A stretch of DNA of 64,000 nt from Neisseriaceae bacterium CLB008 (GTDB lineage: Bacteria; Pseudomonadota; Gammaproteobacteria; Burkholderiales; Neisseriaceae). Made by a program: the position numbers and the translations under genes. A model generated the notes under the pieces. It worked only from the letters and a program-made list of their open reading frames with translations, was not told where the DNA came from and made no database searches. The stretch's first letter is position 1. Each line of letters begins with the position of its first letter. Of the stretch, positions 1 to 9,111 are shown piece by piece. The stretch is from the NCBI GenBank assembly GCA_041228285.1, contig CP166133.1:372001-436000 (forward strand), in the 5' to 3' direction.

Positions 1-507
1 AGCAGCACAACGGCCGCCTTGGCTTTGGGCGATGCCTTGGCCGTGGTGCTGATGCAGGCGCGTCGCTTTACCTCTGATGATTTTGCCATGAGCCATCCTG
101 CGGGCAGCTTGGGCAAACGACTATTGGTACGAGTACAGGATTTAATGCACGGCGGCGACGATTTGCCGCAGGTGGGCCTTGGCACCGAACTGAAAAAAGT
201 CGTGGTGATGATGAGCGAAAAAAGCCTCGGCTTTACCGCCGTGGTGGGTGAGGCCGGTGAGGCCGTCGGGATCTTTACCGACGGCGATTTACGTCGCCTG
301 TTTCAAACCCGTGACGATTTAAAAAACATCTTGATTGAAGATGTGATGGCTCGCCAGCCCAAGACCATTCGCGCCGATAAATTAGCCAATGAGGCTTTAC
401 ATGTGATGCAAAAGAATCGGGTGGGTGGGCTGTTGGCCGTAGACGAACACAATAAATTGGTTGGGGCCTTGAACATGCAGGACTTACTCAGAGCCGGCAT
501 TGTTTGA
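1..507 (+). CDS. kdsD: Arabinose 5-phosphate isomerase, C-terminal part (5' truncated by window edge)
   Basis: This isomerase converts ribulose 5-phosphate to arabinose 5-phosphate for Kdo and LPS core synthesis in the cytoplasm. The frame is open from base 1 and begins inside the SIS domain with SSTTAALALGDALAVVL, a typical KdsD segment, so the gene starts outside the window. Two CBS domains follow: the first begins around LMHGGDDLPQ and the second is centred on VMARQPKTIRADKLANEAL and NRVGGLLAVD. It is followed directly by kdsC, as in the widespread kdsD-kdsC-lptCAB order. The assignment is firm; only the N-terminal half is missing. Confidence 0.93.
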   Translation, partial: SSTTAALALGDALAVVLMQARRFTSDDFAMSHPAGSLGKRLLVRVQDLMHGGDDLPQVGLGTELKKVVVMMSEKSLGFTAVVGEAGEAVGIFTDGDLRRLFQTRDDLKNILIEDVMARQPKTIRADKLANEALHVMQKNRVGGLLAVDEHNKLVGALNMQDLLRAGIV

Positions 508-538
508 CCCGACCTCTAGACTCAAGAAGGAGCAGGAC

Positions 539-1063
539 ATGCAGAACGTGAATGAGCGGGCACAAAAAATTAAGCTGTTGATTATGGACGTAGACGGCGT
601 GATGACCGACGGTCAAATTTACTTGACCCCTAAAGGTGATGAGTCGAAAGCCTTTCATACCCTAGATGGCTTGGGCCTGAAACTATTGCAGGCCAGCGGC
701 GTGAAAACCGCCATTATGACCGGCCGCGACGCTCAGTGCGTGGCGATTCGCGCCAAGAGCTTAGGGATTAATCACTATATGGCCGGTGTAGACGATAAGC
801 GTGAAGCGTTTGCCCAGCTGTTAGAACAGACCGGCGTGAGCGCACAAGAATGTGCCTATATTGGCGACGACGTGGTGGATTTGCCACCGATGGTGCGCTG
901 TGGTTTGGCTGTGGCCGTGCCCGAAGCGCATGATTTGGTGTTGCAGCACAGCCATTATGTCACCAAGCGCGGCGCTGGTCGTGGCGCTGTGCGTGAGCTG
1001 TGTGAGTTGATCATGCAGTCTCAAGGTACGCTGGATGAGGCCTTAGGCGGCTATCTTCTATGA
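539..1063 (+). CDS. kdsC: 3-deoxy-D-manno-octulosonate 8-phosphate phosphatase
   Basis: This HAD-superfamily phosphatase removes phosphate from Kdo-8-phosphate to give Kdo. Visible motifs are LLIMDVDGVMTDG (motif I, nucleophile Asp in DVD), IMTGRD (motif II region) and YIGDDVVDLPPM (motif IV acidic pair). The product is about 174 aa, normal for the tetrameric KdsC family. I chose the ATG at 539 because AAGGAG lies six bases upstream; longer readings to about 500 would overlap kdsD and lack a ribosome site. The stop overlaps the lptC start (ATGA), so the two are translationally coupled. Confidence 0.95.
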   Translation: MQNVNERAQKIKLLIMDVDGVMTDGQIYLTPKGDESKAFHTLDGLGLKLLQASGVKTAIMTGRDAQCVAIRAKSLGINHYMAGVDDKREAFAQLLEQTGVSAQECAYIGDDVVDLPPMVRCGLAVAVPEAHDLVLQHSHYVTKRGAGRGAVRELCELIMQSQGTLDEALGGYLL

Positions 1064-1629
1064 TTCCTTTTCGCGCCTCGATAACCTTTCCTGCCGTGCT
1101 GATGATCGGCCTGGTGGCGATTAGCTTTTGGTTGAATAATGTGTCGCAGCTAGACGATGCGGCGCCAGAGCTGGACCCGGATGAGCCGCAGTACGTCATG
1201 CTTGGCGCCGATGGCAAGCGCTATGACGAGCAAGGCTTAATCAGTGAATCGCTGTTGGCGACCAAGGTATGGCAGTTCCCGCGCAGCGATGAAGTGCATT
1301 TTGAAGAGCCTGATGCCGACCTGTATAAAAATGGCGTGCATGAATTTCACGTGGTGGGCGACAGCGCCACGTATAATGACAAAACCAAGAATTTGTTTTT
1401 TGATCAAAAAGTGACCTTGACCAAAAGCAAGACAGCAGACAAACCCGCGATGAAAATCATCACCACCGCTTTGACGGTTCAGGTGGATAAAAAAACCGCG
1501 GTGACCGCTGCGCCAACCGCCTTTGAGTACGGTCCGTCACACGGAACGACCATTGGCTTTCGTTATGATGGCGAGCGCCAACTATTGAATTTAGACTCTA
1601 GGGTAAGGGCAACTTATTATGATAAATAA
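1060..1629 (+). CDS. lptC: LPS export ABC transporter periplasmic protein LptC
   Basis: LptC is a bitopic inner-membrane protein that accepts LPS from LptB2FG and hands it to LptA. The 189-aa product has one N-terminal membrane segment (about residues 8-24, ITFPAVLMIGLVAISFWL) and then a periplasmic beta-jellyroll-type domain. LptC is poorly conserved in sequence, so the call rests on length, topology and position between kdsC and lptA. It overlaps kdsC by 4 bases and lptA by 11 bases, which indicates tight translational coupling. Confidence 0.9.
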   Translation: MIPFRASITFPAVLMIGLVAISFWLNNVSQLDDAAPELDPDEPQYVMLGADGKRYDEQGLISESLLATKVWQFPRSDEVHFEEPDADLYKNGVHEFHVVGDSATYNDKTKNLFFDQKVTLTKSKTADKPAMKIITTALTVQVDKKTAVTAAPTAFEYGPSHGTTIGFRYDGERQLLNLDSRVRATYYDK

Positions 1630-2137
1630 GCAGTATTTGGGCTGGGCCGCTGCGGCACTGTTGTTGGCTACTGGTCCTGTGTGGGCAGAAAAAGCCGACC
1701 GTGAAAAGCCCATTAACATCGAGGCAGACAACGGCATGCTGGATCAGGCTAATCAGCTGACGGTGTTTACCGGTAACGTCTTGATTGTGCAAGGTACGTT
1801 GAAAATCACCGGCGCTGAAGTGTCGGTTAAGCAAGATAATCAAGGCAATCAAAACATGGTGAGTAAGGGTAGCCCCACCACCATGCGCCAGAAGCTAGAC
1901 GATAAAAATGAATACGTGACCGGTCAGGCCAATCAGATTACCTATGACAGCAAAAGCGGCATCGCAGTTTTAACCGGTAACGCTTTGGTGACCCGTGAAG
2001 GCGATCGAGTCAAGGGCCACGTGATTACTTATAATACCAATACTGAAATTTACACCGTAAAAGGGGCGGCTGGCGCCAAAAAAGGCGGCCGCGTGAGCGT
2101 GATTCTCCAACCTTCTACCACGCAGAAATCAAACTAA
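1619..2137 (+). CDS. lptA: LPS transport periplasmic protein LptA
   Basis: LptA forms the periplasmic bridge that carries LPS from LptC to LptD. The 172-aa product has a Sec signal peptide (about residues 1-23, ending GPVWA) followed by the OstA-like beta-jellyroll, recognisable from [20 protein letters not shown] and [18 protein letters not shown] lysine-rich, low-complexity C-terminal tail follows. It lies between lptC (overlapping) and lptB (one base apart), the usual arrangement. Confidence 0.94.
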   Translation: MINKQYLGWAAAALLLATGPVWAEKADREKPINIEADNGMLDQANQLTVFTGNVLIVQGTLKITGAEVSVKQDNQGNQNMVSKGSPTTMRQKLDDKNEYVTGQANQITYDSKSGIAVLTGNALVTREGDRVKGHVITYNTNTEIYTVKGAAGAKKGGRVSVILQPSTTQKSN

Positions 2138-2138
2138 T

Positions 2139-2873
2139 ATGAGTACAGAACAAAGTGTGTTAACCATCAGCAACCTGCAAAAGTCGTATAAGAAGCGCAT
2201 GGTGGTCAAAGACGTGTCGATGAGCATTAAAAGTGGGGAAGTGGTGGGTCTCTTGGGGCCGAATGGCGCCGGTAAAACCACCAGCTTCTACATGGTGGTG
2301 GGCCTGATTGCGGCCGACGATGGGCACATTGACCTTGATGGTGAAGACTTAACCAGCATGCCGATTCATCTGCGCGCACGCTTGGGCTTAGGCTATTTGC
2401 CACAAGAGGCGTCTATTTTTCGTAAAATGACGGTGGCCGAAAACATTCAGGCCATTTTGGAAATCAACGAAAAAGATAAGAAAGTCATCGCCAAAGAGCT
2501 AGACCAGCTGTTGGATGATTTGAACGTCAGCCATTTGCGCGACAATAACGCCCTGTCTTTGTCGGGTGGTGAGCGCCGGCGGGTGGAAATCGCCCGAGTA
2601 TTGGCGACCAAGCCGCGGTTTATTTTATTGGATGAGCCGTTTGCCGGGGTGGACCCGATTGCGGTGATCGACATTCAGAAAATCATTTCTTTCTTGCGTT
2701 CGCGCAATATTGGCGTGCTGATCACCGACCACAACGTGCGCGAAACGCTGCGTATTTGTGATCGAGGCTACATCATCAGCGAAGGCAGCGTGTTGGCCGA
2801 TGGCCTGCCTAATGAGCTGGTGGCCAATGAGCGGGTAAGAGAAGTGTATTTGGGCGAACATTTCGACTATTAA
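2139..2873 (+). CDS. lptB: LPS export ABC transporter ATP-binding protein LptB
   Basis: LptB is the cytoplasmic ATPase of the LptB2FG extractor. The 244-aa protein shows Walker A GPNGAGKT (about residue 40), the signature LSGGERRR, Walker [14 protein letters not shown] and the switch His in [10 protein letters not shown], all characteristic of LptB. It is the last gene of the kdsD-kdsC-lptCAB run and is followed by an intrinsic terminator at 2903-2927. In many proteobacteria rpoN comes next, but it does not here. Confidence 0.96.
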   Translation: MSTEQSVLTISNLQKSYKKRMVVKDVSMSIKSGEVVGLLGPNGAGKTTSFYMVVGLIAADDGHIDLDGEDLTSMPIHLRARLGLGYLPQEASIFRKMTVAENIQAILEINEKDKKVIAKELDQLLDDLNVSHLRDNNALSLSGGERRRVEIARVLATKPRFILLDEPFAGVDPIAVIDIQKIISFLRSRNIGVLITDHNVRETLRICDRGYIISEGSVLADGLPNELVANERVREVYLGEHFDY

Positions 2874-2902
2874 GCTTAGCTGAATTAATGGCGTTTGATC
2901 AG

Positions 2903-2927
2903 AACCTTGGCGTTGGCCAAGGTTTTT
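2903..2927 (+). terminator. Intrinsic terminator after lptB
   Basis: Nine-base arms AACCTTGGC and GCCAAGGTT enclose a GTTG loop and run into a short T tract. It lies 29 bases after the lptB stop and separates the LPS operon from the metallopeptidase gene. Confidence 0.8.
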
Positions 2928-2958
2928 GCGTGTTTGAGGGTGATTTAAGGAGGTCTGT

Positions 2959-3474
2959 ATGGCGATTAATTATTTAAGCGGCTATCCCGAGACGCTGCAA
3001 GCACAGGTGGCAGAGCTTGCGGCCGCGGGGCGTTTGGGCGAGTATTTGCTCCAGCGCTACCCTGAGCCGCATCTGATGACCACCGACAAGGCTTTGTATC
3101 AATACGTCAGCGGCCTGAAAAATCAATACATGCGCCACGCCATGCAGATCAGTAAGGTGCAGTACGACAGTAAGATTCAGGTGATGAAGCATGCTTTGGG
3201 CCTACACACGGCCATTTCACGGGTTCAGGGCGGTAAGCTTAAGGCCAAGGCCGAGATTCGGGTGGCGACGCTGTTTAAAGCCGCGCCTGAAGCGTTCTTG
3301 AATATGATTGTGGTCCACGAGCTGGCCCACTTAAAAGAAAAAGACCACAACAAGAATTTTTATCAGCTGTGTCGCCACATGGCGCCGGACTATCATCAGT
3401 GGGAGCTGGATACCCGAATTTATCTGCTGCATTTAGACACGATTGGGCCGCTTTATGGCGTTGATGAGGGCTAG
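2959..3474 (+). CDS. SprT/YgjP-like zinc metallopeptidase family protein
   Basis: The 171-aa protein belongs to the YgjP/DUF45 family of putative zinc metallopeptidases. The key motif is VVHELAHLKEKDHNKNF, an HExxH site with a downstream His, which matches the WLSS/YgjP pattern. The substrate is unknown. There is no signal peptide, so it should be cytoplasmic. A strong ribosome site (TAAGGAGGT) precedes the ATG at 2959. It sits between lptB and hpf, where rpoN is found in many relatives, and it probably has its own transcription unit after the lptB terminator. Confidence 0.85.
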   Translation: MAINYLSGYPETLQAQVAELAAAGRLGEYLLQRYPEPHLMTTDKALYQYVSGLKNQYMRHAMQISKVQYDSKIQVMKHALGLHTAISRVQGGKLKAKAEIRVATLFKAAPEAFLNMIVVHELAHLKEKDHNKNFYQLCRHMAPDYHQWELDTRIYLLHLDTIGPLYGVDEG

Positions 3475-3605
3475 AGGCGTGGGTCTGGGCTAGGCGCTAG
3501 GCCAGATGTGATGGGGATTTGGGTCGTGAGCTTAATTATTTTAGAAAAAGAAAAAGTCTTTGAGATAAGTCTATAAAATGGGGATGGTCATCCTGGTATT
3601 TTCAA

Positions 3606-3649
3606 GGTAAGATGAATCAACAGCTTCAGGTTCATCGCCTGATCTTACC
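3606..3649 (+). promoter_or_regulatory. Stem-loop in the leader of hpf
   Basis: Arms GGTAAGAT (3606-3613) and ATCTTACC (3642-3649) pair perfectly, and the inner GAATC / GGTTC stretch can extend the helix with a G-U pair. A TATAAA-like -10 lies at 3572-3577, so the hairpin would be within the 5' UTR of hpf. The regulatory role is inferred, not shown. Confidence 0.4.
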
Positions 3650-3687
3650 AGACGAAGACATCGTCACTCTAACGGAGGAGCTTTACT

Positions 3688-4014
3688 ATGAACGTAAAAA
3701 TTACTGGTTTGAACATTGACGTTACTCCCGCGATCAAAGAATACATCAACAGCAAATTAGAGCGCATCACCCGCCATGCTGACAATGTGATTTCGACCAC
3801 CGTGACCTTATCCATCGATAAAATGAAACAAAAAGCTGAAGTGGATTTGCACCTGGCCGGAAAAAGCCTGCACACAGAGGCCGCTGAAAATGATTTGTAT
3901 GCGTCTATCGACATCTTAATGGATAAGTTAGACCGCATGGTGTTGAAACATAAGGAAATGAGCACCAACCACCGCGCCACCCCAAGCGGTCGTGAAGCTG
4001 GTGTGACCGAATAA
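3688..4014 (+). CDS. hpf: Ribosome hibernation promoting factor (short form)
   Basis: The 108-aa protein is a short HPF/YfiA-type factor that binds the 30S A/P-site region and promotes 100S ribosome dimers in stationary phase. Diagnostic segments are MNVKITGLNIDVTPAIKEYI, the K/R-rich strand around KMKQKAEVDLHL and the HTEAAENDLYASIDILMDKL helix. It lacks the C-terminal extension of long HPF. A strong ribosome site (CGGAGGAG) precedes the ATG. It is followed by a terminator at 4034-4060. The usual partner ptsN is absent. Confidence 0.94.
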   Translation: MNVKITGLNIDVTPAIKEYINSKLERITRHADNVISTTVTLSIDKMKQKAEVDLHLAGKSLHTEAAENDLYASIDILMDKLDRMVLKHKEMSTNHRATPSGREAGVTE

Positions 4015-4033
4015 ACTTTTAGTCAGTCAAAAG

Positions 4034-4060
4034 AAAAGCCGCTCATCGAGCGGCTTTTTT
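4034..4060. terminator. Bidirectional intrinsic terminator between hpf and the META-domain gene
   Basis: AAAAGCCGCT and AGCGGCTTTT form a ten-base stem with T tracts readable from both strands. It serves hpf on the plus strand and the convergent META-domain gene on the minus strand. Confidence 0.88.
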
Positions 4061-4073
4061 GTGGCCATTTGAA

Positions 4074-4751
4074 TTAACGAGACGGTTTGTCTTCTTGGAA
4101 CACAATCCGTGACAAGGCCCATTTGGGTGCGCTGGCGCTTTGGTCAGGATTGGCCTTTACTTCAATGGCGTAGGCGGCGACTTTGGCGTCGGGCGTGAAG
4201 TTGGCGATCTTGCCGCTGGTGGCCTGCCATGGGCCGTCGGCAGTGGCTTTAACCTCAATCACGCCAGGGCTGACGGCGCGCACCAAGAAGGTGGTGTGGC
4301 CGCTGTCAGCGGGTAAGGCGCTGCTGGCAGGGGGGATAGGGGGGACGCCAGAGATTGGTTTTTTGGCCGCATCTTTAGGCATGGCCTGTTTTTTAAAGGC
4401 AAACTTGTCGTCAGAGCCTTCGTTGATGACGAGAAATTGACCGTCTAGGCTTTGGGTGAACTCAGGCTGATTGCTCATGGCCTTCAAAAAGGCTGCTTCG
4501 AGCGCCATTTGGTCGTCGGCACACATCATGCGCGTGGTGGCGATGTTGCTTTCCCCTTTTTCATTAGGCTGCATGGTGTAGCGGTTACAGCCAGAAAAGC
4601 CATTGATGCCTTTTTCTGTAAAGGTAATGGTGGGGGCCTGAGCGGCATTTTTTGTGGTGGGCTCAACCATGATCCAGCTGGTGTTGTTTAGCGTGCTGGC
4701 GGCTTGGACCATAGAACAAGATAGACCGAGTAATAAAAATAGTTTTTTCAT
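4074..4751 (-). CDS. META domain-containing exported protein (HslJ-like)
   Basis: The 225-aa product starts with a Sec signal peptide (MKKLFLLLGLSCSMVQA, cleavage near residue 17-18). A META/HslJ domain follows over about residues 20-115: TLNNTSWIMVEP, KGINGFSGCNRYTM and the motif TTRMMCADDQMALEAAFLKA. META domains occur in envelope stress proteins such as HslJ, and their biochemical role is not known. The C-terminal half (about 140-225) has a beta-rich appearance that I do not recognise, preceded by a Pro-rich linker. The upstream region is AT rich and probably contains its promoter. Confidence 0.8.
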   Translation of the reverse strand: MKKLFLLLGLSCSMVQAASTLNNTSWIMVEPTTKNAAQAPTITFTEKGINGFSGCNRYTMQPNEKGESNIATTRMMCADDQMALEAAFLKAMSNQPEFTQSLDGQFLVINEGSDDKFAFKKQAMPKDAAKKPISGVPPIPPASSALPADSGHTTFLVRAVSPGVIEVKATADGPWQATSGKIANFTPDAKVAAYAIEVKANPDQSASAPKWALSRIVFQEDKPSR

Positions 4752-5043
4752 CGTCAGATTCCTTTGTGTAATGTGATAGACACGTTAACATCATCGTTTA
4801 AATGAGTCTTAACCTACCTGTGTTTTAGAGAAACGATGGCCACAGAAAGTTCATTTTAAACATAAAACATATATATCTGCTAATTATATTTCATAATAAA
4901 AGGCTTATTCTTGAAAGGCTTAGGCGATTGTGGCGACAAGGGCAACTGAGTTGATGGCGGCAAAGGGGCGTGGGTGGTGCTAACAGGGCAGTGTGTAGTG
5001 GACTGGCCCCATCTAAATGGTGATGGGGCATGAGCGACGGGGT

Positions 5044-5544
5044 TTATTGATTTTTAAGTAACAGCTTCAGCTCTTCCACGTTTTGTGGCATGCCGTTGTC
5101 GCAAAATAATTTACGCATGGGGTGGCGTATGCTGTCTATGGAGCCAATGTCTATCCATTGCGGATTTTTATTGGCCGACCAAGTTTGGTTAAACGTATTG
5201 CCAAAGGCATAGGCTTTATAGCTGCGCTCTTTACAGTTGAGGGCTTCTACGCTGAGGTTATCGACCTTTTTGGAGCGCGGCTGAATGTTCAACACATAGC
5301 GGATGGTGCCGTCACCGGGCACGGCGAGGCTATCCCAGAGTAATGAGGGTACGGTGGGGGCTGTTTTGGTGGTATAGACGTCGACCCAGAGGGCGCTGTC
5401 TTTGGTGTCGGGGTAGGCGGGCAAGTCGATTTCGGCTTCCTGTATCGCTTTGGCGACAGGCGCTTGATAGTGCCAATTAAGGCCATCGCTTTCGGCCATG
5501 GCCAGACTGCTGCAAGCCAAGAGTGTCCAGGCTAATTTTTTCAT
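5044..5544 (-). CDS. CNP1-like family exported protein
   Basis: The 166-aa product carries a signal peptide (MKKLAWTLLACSSLAMA) and then a domain resembling the CNP1-like family, named after a cryptic neisserial protein and found mainly in betaproteobacteria. Supporting segments are WVDVYTTKT, the VPGDGTIRYVLNI strand and EALNCKERSYKAYAFG. Two Cys (in LNCKER and LFCDNG) could form a disulfide. I chose the ATG at 5544 because TAGGAACCCC precedes it; a start 24 bases further upstream would bury the signal peptide. Function is unknown. Confidence 0.75.
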   Translation of the reverse strand: MKKLAWTLLACSSLAMAESDGLNWHYQAPVAKAIQEAEIDLPAYPDTKDSALWVDVYTTKTAPTVPSLLWDSLAVPGDGTIRYVLNIQPRSKKVDNLSVEALNCKERSYKAYAFGNTFNQTWSANKNPQWIDIGSIDSIRHPMRKLFCDNGMPQNVEELKLLLKNQ

Positions 5545-5707
5545 GGGGTTCCTAGCGGTTATCATCAATCATTTAATAAGGGTTTGTGCTTTCATTGTAC
5601 GCTGAAAAGGATGAGATTTTAAAGTCTTGATCGTTTCAATAAGGGATAAATGGGCAAAGACCGTGCGCCTTTGCTAGAATACGGACATTGCGATGGAAAG
5701 AGCGACC

Positions 5708-5938
5708 ATGAATATTACCGAAACCTTAGATGTAAAAGGGCTTAACTGCCCCATGCCTATTTTAAAGGCCAAAAAAGCCTTGGCAAAAATGGCCGCCGGC
5801 GAGGTGTTGGCCGTTTTGGCCACGGATAAAGGTGCGCCCGTCGATTTTGAGGCGTTTTGCCGTCAAACGGGCCACGTTTTGCTGCTTTCTGATGAGCCAG
5901 AGGCGGGGCTGTATCGAATGGTTGTACAACATAAATAA
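5708..5938 (+). CDS. TusA-like sulfurtransferase
   Basis: The 76-aa protein is a TusA/YedF/SirA-family sulfur carrier. The active Cys lies in LNCPMPILKAKKAL (residue 14 from the ATG at 5708), the CPxP signature that carries a persulfide. Family members deliver sulfur for tRNA thiolation, Moco synthesis or other routes. I chose the ATG at 5708 because GGAAAGAG precedes it; an upstream ATG at 5693 adds only five residues. The next gene is pyrC, 23 bases away. The exact acceptor cannot be told from sequence. It joins several other sulfur-related genes in this window. Confidence 0.88.
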   Translation: MNITETLDVKGLNCPMPILKAKKALAKMAAGEVLAVLATDKGAPVDFEAFCRQTGHVLLLSDEPEAGLYRMVVQHK

Positions 5939-5961
5939 CGAATAAATCTTAAAGGAACCTC

Positions 5962-7002
5962 ATGCAAGTTTTGGAACTGCTTCAGCCAGACGACATGCAC
6001 CTACACGTGCGTGATGGTGCGGCCTTAGCCGCCGTTGTGCCCTATACTGCACGCCAAATGGGTCGGGCGGTGATCATGCCTAATTTGGCTTTGCCGGTCA
6101 CCACCGTGGCCATGGCTCAGGCCTATGAGGCCAAAATCAAGGCCGCCGTACCAGCGGGCAATGGCTTTACGCCGCTGATGACTTTGTATTTAACCGATAA
6201 AACCACGCCCGCTATGGTGAAAGAAGCCAAAGCCGCCGGCATTGTGGCTTTTAAGCTGTATCCTGCGGGCGCCACCACTAACTCGGCTTCGGGCGTGACG
6301 GATCTATTCAAGCTACTGCCGGTTTTAGAGACGATGGCCGAAGAGGGCGTGTTGTTCTTGGTACACGGGGAAGTGACCGATGCTGACGTGGATATCTTTG
6401 ACCGCGAAGCGGTGTTCATCGATCGCGTGCTGTTGCCGATTTTGGCCAAGGTGCCAACTTTAAAAGTTGTGTTTGAACACATTACGACTTCTGATGCAGC
6501 GGATTTGGTACAAGGTGCAGGCGACAACGTGGCCGCCAGCGTAACCCCGCAACACCTTTTACTCAACCGTAACGATTTACTGGTGGGGGGGGTGAAGCCT
6601 CATCATTATTGCCTGCCGGTATTGAAGCGTGAAAGCCATCGCCAAGGTTTGCTCGCTGCCGTGAGCGGCCCAATGGCGCACAAGTTTTTCTTGGGCACCG
6701 ACAGTGCACCGCATCCGCAAGGCGCCAAGGAAAGTGCTTGTGGTTGTGCGGGTATGTTCAGTGCCCACGCGGCTTTAGAGCTGTATGCCGAAGCGTTTGA
6801 GCGTATTGGCGCCCTGGATAAACTCGAAGCATTTGCCAGCAAAAACGGCGCGCGTTTTTACGGTCTGCCAGAAAACACCCGTACCGTGAAGCTGATCAAA
6901 CAGCCGCAGGAGATCGTGCCCAGTTTGCCTTTTGGTGATGGCCAAGTGTTGATTCCGATGCGTGCCGGCGGTCAGACGGACTGGACGTTTGTCGCCGAAT
7001 AA
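5962..7002 (+). CDS. pyrC: Dihydroorotase (PyrC type)
   Basis: Dihydroorotase interconverts carbamoyl-aspartate and dihydroorotate in pyrimidine synthesis. The 346-aa length fits the E. coli PyrC class. The metal site is visible: HLH at residues 13-15 ([10 protein letters not shown]), the carbamylated Lys in [13 protein letters not shown] (K98), VHGEVTD and the GTDSAPH catalytic Asp motif. The ribosome site AAGGAACC precedes the ATG. Confidence 0.96.
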   Translation: MQVLELLQPDDMHLHVRDGAALAAVVPYTARQMGRAVIMPNLALPVTTVAMAQAYEAKIKAAVPAGNGFTPLMTLYLTDKTTPAMVKEAKAAGIVAFKLYPAGATTNSASGVTDLFKLLPVLETMAEEGVLFLVHGEVTDADVDIFDREAVFIDRVLLPILAKVPTLKVVFEHITTSDAADLVQGAGDNVAASVTPQHLLLNRNDLLVGGVKPHHYCLPVLKRESHRQGLLAAVSGPMAHKFFLGTDSAPHPQGAKESACGCAGMFSAHAALELYAEAFERIGALDKLEAFASKNGARFYGLPENTRTVKLIKQPQEIVPSLPFGDGQVLIPMRAGGQTDWTFVAE

Positions 7003-7060
7003 TTATTTTTTGGTTTTCGGGAATAACGAAAATTAAAAAATACAGGCGCTTAAAAGTCAG

Positions 7061-7101
7061 TATAATGCGAATGGTTGGCATTTCGCCTTCGGGCGAATGC
7101 C
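7061..7101 (+). promoter_or_regulatory. TATAAT box and UUCG-capped hairpin before the MFS gene
   Basis: A perfect TATAAT lies at 7061-7066, although no good -35 is evident. Ten bases on, GGCATTTCGCC and GGCGAATGCC (7077-7101) form a strong stem with one bulged T, closed by a C(UUCG)G tetraloop. The hairpin has no long T tract, so it may be a leader structure or a weak terminator of pyrC. Confidence 0.45.
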
Positions 7102-7138
7102 CGTCTTTCGATCATCTAGCAGGTAAAGTACACACATT

Positions 7139-8494
7139 ATGAATCCACAAGAATTACGGGCCAGTACGGCCTTGGCAGGCGTGTATGCCTTAAGAATGCT
7201 GGGCATGTTTTTGATTTTGCCGGTGTTTGCCCTGTATGCGCAGACCATGGAAGGTGGGCTTGATCCCCGCTGGGTGGGTTTGGCGTTTGGTGCCTATGGC
7301 CTGACTCAGGCCTTGTTGCAGCTGCCTTTGGGTATGGCTTCCGATAAGTTTGGGCGTAAGCGGGTGATTTACCTCGGCCTCTTGGTGTTTGCATTGGGTA
7401 GTTTTATGGCTGCCTATGCCGACAATATCTATCTCTTGGCGTTGGGGCGTGCGATTCAGGGCGCGGGCGCCGTGAGTGCAGCGGTGACGGCGCTATTGGC
7501 CGACCTGACTCGTGATGAAGTACGTACCCGTGCCATGGCCATGATTGGTCTGAGCATTGGGGTGACGTTTGCCGTGAGCCTGGTGCTGGGCCCGCTGTTG
7601 GCCGGTATTATCGGCGTCAACGGTATTTTTGCCCTAACCGGGGTGTTGACCTTATTGGCCATGGTGACCGTACACTATATGGTGCCAAATCCAAGGGTGA
7701 GTAAAGTACACGCCGATGCCCAGGCAACCACCTCCTCGTTGCCCTTGGTGTTAAAAAATAGCCAATTATTGCGTTTGAATTTTGGGGTGTTTGCTTTACA
7801 CTGTGCGCAAATGTTGCTGTTTTTATCTTTGCCCTTGGCGCTGGAAGGCTTAGGCTTACCCCGGACCCAGCATTGGTATATTTACCTGCCGGTGGTGGTG
7901 TTGGGCCTAGTGTTGATGGTGCCAGCGATTATTGTGGGTGAGAAAAAAGGCAAATTGAAGCAGATATTTGTGTTGGCCATTGCCTTAATGGTGGTGGCGC
8001 AGCTTGGCCTATCGTTCTCGCTACACAGCTTGCTGGCCATTTTCTTGGCGCTGATGTTTTACTTTGTGGGCTTTAATATTTTAGAGGCTTCGTTGCCGTC
8101 TATGATTTCTAAAATTGCCCCGACGCACGCTAAGGGCACGGCCATTGGCGTATTTAACACCACCCAGTCGTTGGGCCTCTTTGTGGGCGCATCGTTGAGT
8201 GGGTTTATTTCGCAACAGTACGGTTTTTTTGGAATTTTTACCTTCTGTACCGTACTGATGGTGCTCTGGCTGCTGCTGGCAGCGACGGCGCCTGCGCCTA
8301 AGCCGGTTAAGAACGTGGTGTTTACCTTGCCCGAGGCGTGGACCAACCAATGGCCACAGCTGCGTGCGAAACTGATTGATTTATCTGGCGTTGTTGAAGC
8401 AGAATGTAGCGACGACGGCAGTGTTTTATATTTAAAAGTATTGCAACAAGGCTACGATGCTGATGTAATACAAGCCATACTTTCAGGAGATTAA
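7139..8494 (+). CDS. MFS transporter, YajR-like with C-terminal soluble domain
   Basis: This 451-aa protein has 12 predicted membrane segments and the MFS motif A version [12 protein letters not shown] between TM2 and TM3. The last 65 or so residues are soluble and resemble the ferredoxin-like YAM domain of E. coli YajR ([17 protein letters not shown] ... [10 protein letters not shown]). The substrate is unknown; YajR-like proteins are proton-driven exporters. Its stop TAA overlaps the ATG at 8494 that lies just before the preferred ssb start, so it may be cotranscribed with ssb. Confidence 0.85.
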   Translation: MNPQELRASTALAGVYALRMLGMFLILPVFALYAQTMEGGLDPRWVGLAFGAYGLTQALLQLPLGMASDKFGRKRVIYLGLLVFALGSFMAAYADNIYLLALGRAIQGAGAVSAAVTALLADLTRDEVRTRAMAMIGLSIGVTFAVSLVLGPLLAGIIGVNGIFALTGVLTLLAMVTVHYMVPNPRVSKVHADAQATTSSLPLVLKNSQLLRLNFGVFALHCAQMLLFLSLPLALEGLGLPRTQHWYIYLPVVVLGLVLMVPAIIVGEKKGKLKQIFVLAIALMVVAQLGLSFSLHSLLAIFLALMFYFVGFNILEASLPSMISKIAPTHAKGTAIGVFNTTQSLGLFVGASLSGFISQQYGFFGIFTFCTVLMVLWLLLAATAPAPKPVKNVVFTLPEAWTNQWPQLRAKLIDLSGVVEAECSDDGSVLYLKVLQQGYDADVIQAILSGD

Positions 8495-8496
8495 TG

Positions 8497-8997
8497 ATGT
8501 CTGTAAATAAAGTAATATTGATGGGAAACTTAGGACGTGACCCTGAAGTGCGTTACATGCCTAATGGCGACCCAGTGGCCAACTTCTCGATCGCCACCAG
8601 CGAACAGTGGCGTGACAAAAGCGGTGAGCGCGTGACCCGTACCGAATGGCACAACATTACCCTGTACCGCCGTTTGGCCGAAATTGCAGGCCAATACCTG
8701 AAAAAAGGCAGCATGGTCTACATTGAAGGCCGTATTCAAAGCCGTAAATACACCGGTAAAGACGGTGCTGAGCGCACGGCTTACGACATCATCGGCAGCG
8801 AAATGAAAATGGTCGGCGGCCGTTCTGACAATGCTGGCGGCGGTGATCAAGGCGGCTACTCACAAGAGCAGTATGCCCCACAAAATGATTACCAATCTGC
8901 GCCTGCCGCGCCTAGTGCACCTCCAGCGGCCCCGCGTCGCATGGAAAGCAAGCCTGCGCCTGTGATGGATGATTTAGACGACGACATTCCGTTTTAA
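8497..8997 (+). CDS. ssb: Single-stranded DNA-binding protein
   Basis: SSB coats single-stranded DNA during replication and repair. The N-terminal OB fold begins [18 protein letters not shown] and covers about residues 1-110. A Gly/Gln/Pro/Ala-rich linker follows, and the protein ends in the acidic tip DDLDDDIPF that recruits partner proteins. I prefer the ATG at 8497 over 8494 because AGGAG is then seven bases upstream and the N-terminus matches the family. A terminator follows at 9019-9047. Confidence 0.97.
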   Translation: MSVNKVILMGNLGRDPEVRYMPNGDPVANFSIATSEQWRDKSGERVTRTEWHNITLYRRLAEIAGQYLKKGSMVYIEGRIQSRKYTGKDGAERTAYDIIGSEMKMVGGRSDNAGGGDQGGYSQEQYAPQNDYQSAPAAPSAPPAAPRRMESKPAPVMDDLDDDIPF

Positions 8998-9018
8998 GTT
9001 GACGGTGCGCCTTAGCCC

Positions 9019-9047
9019 AAAAAACGAGTCGTTGCGGCTCGTTTTTT
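9019..9047 (+). terminator. Intrinsic terminator after ssb
   Basis: ACGAGTCG and CGGCTCGT pair with one G-U and a TTG loop, flanked by an A tract and a T tract of six. It ends the MFS-ssb unit. Confidence 0.85.
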
Positions 9048-9111
9048 ATGCCCGAGCTTGATGTGGGCCTAGGCCTGGGTCAAAAGAAGTCACTAAGGGT
9101 AATAATAATGA

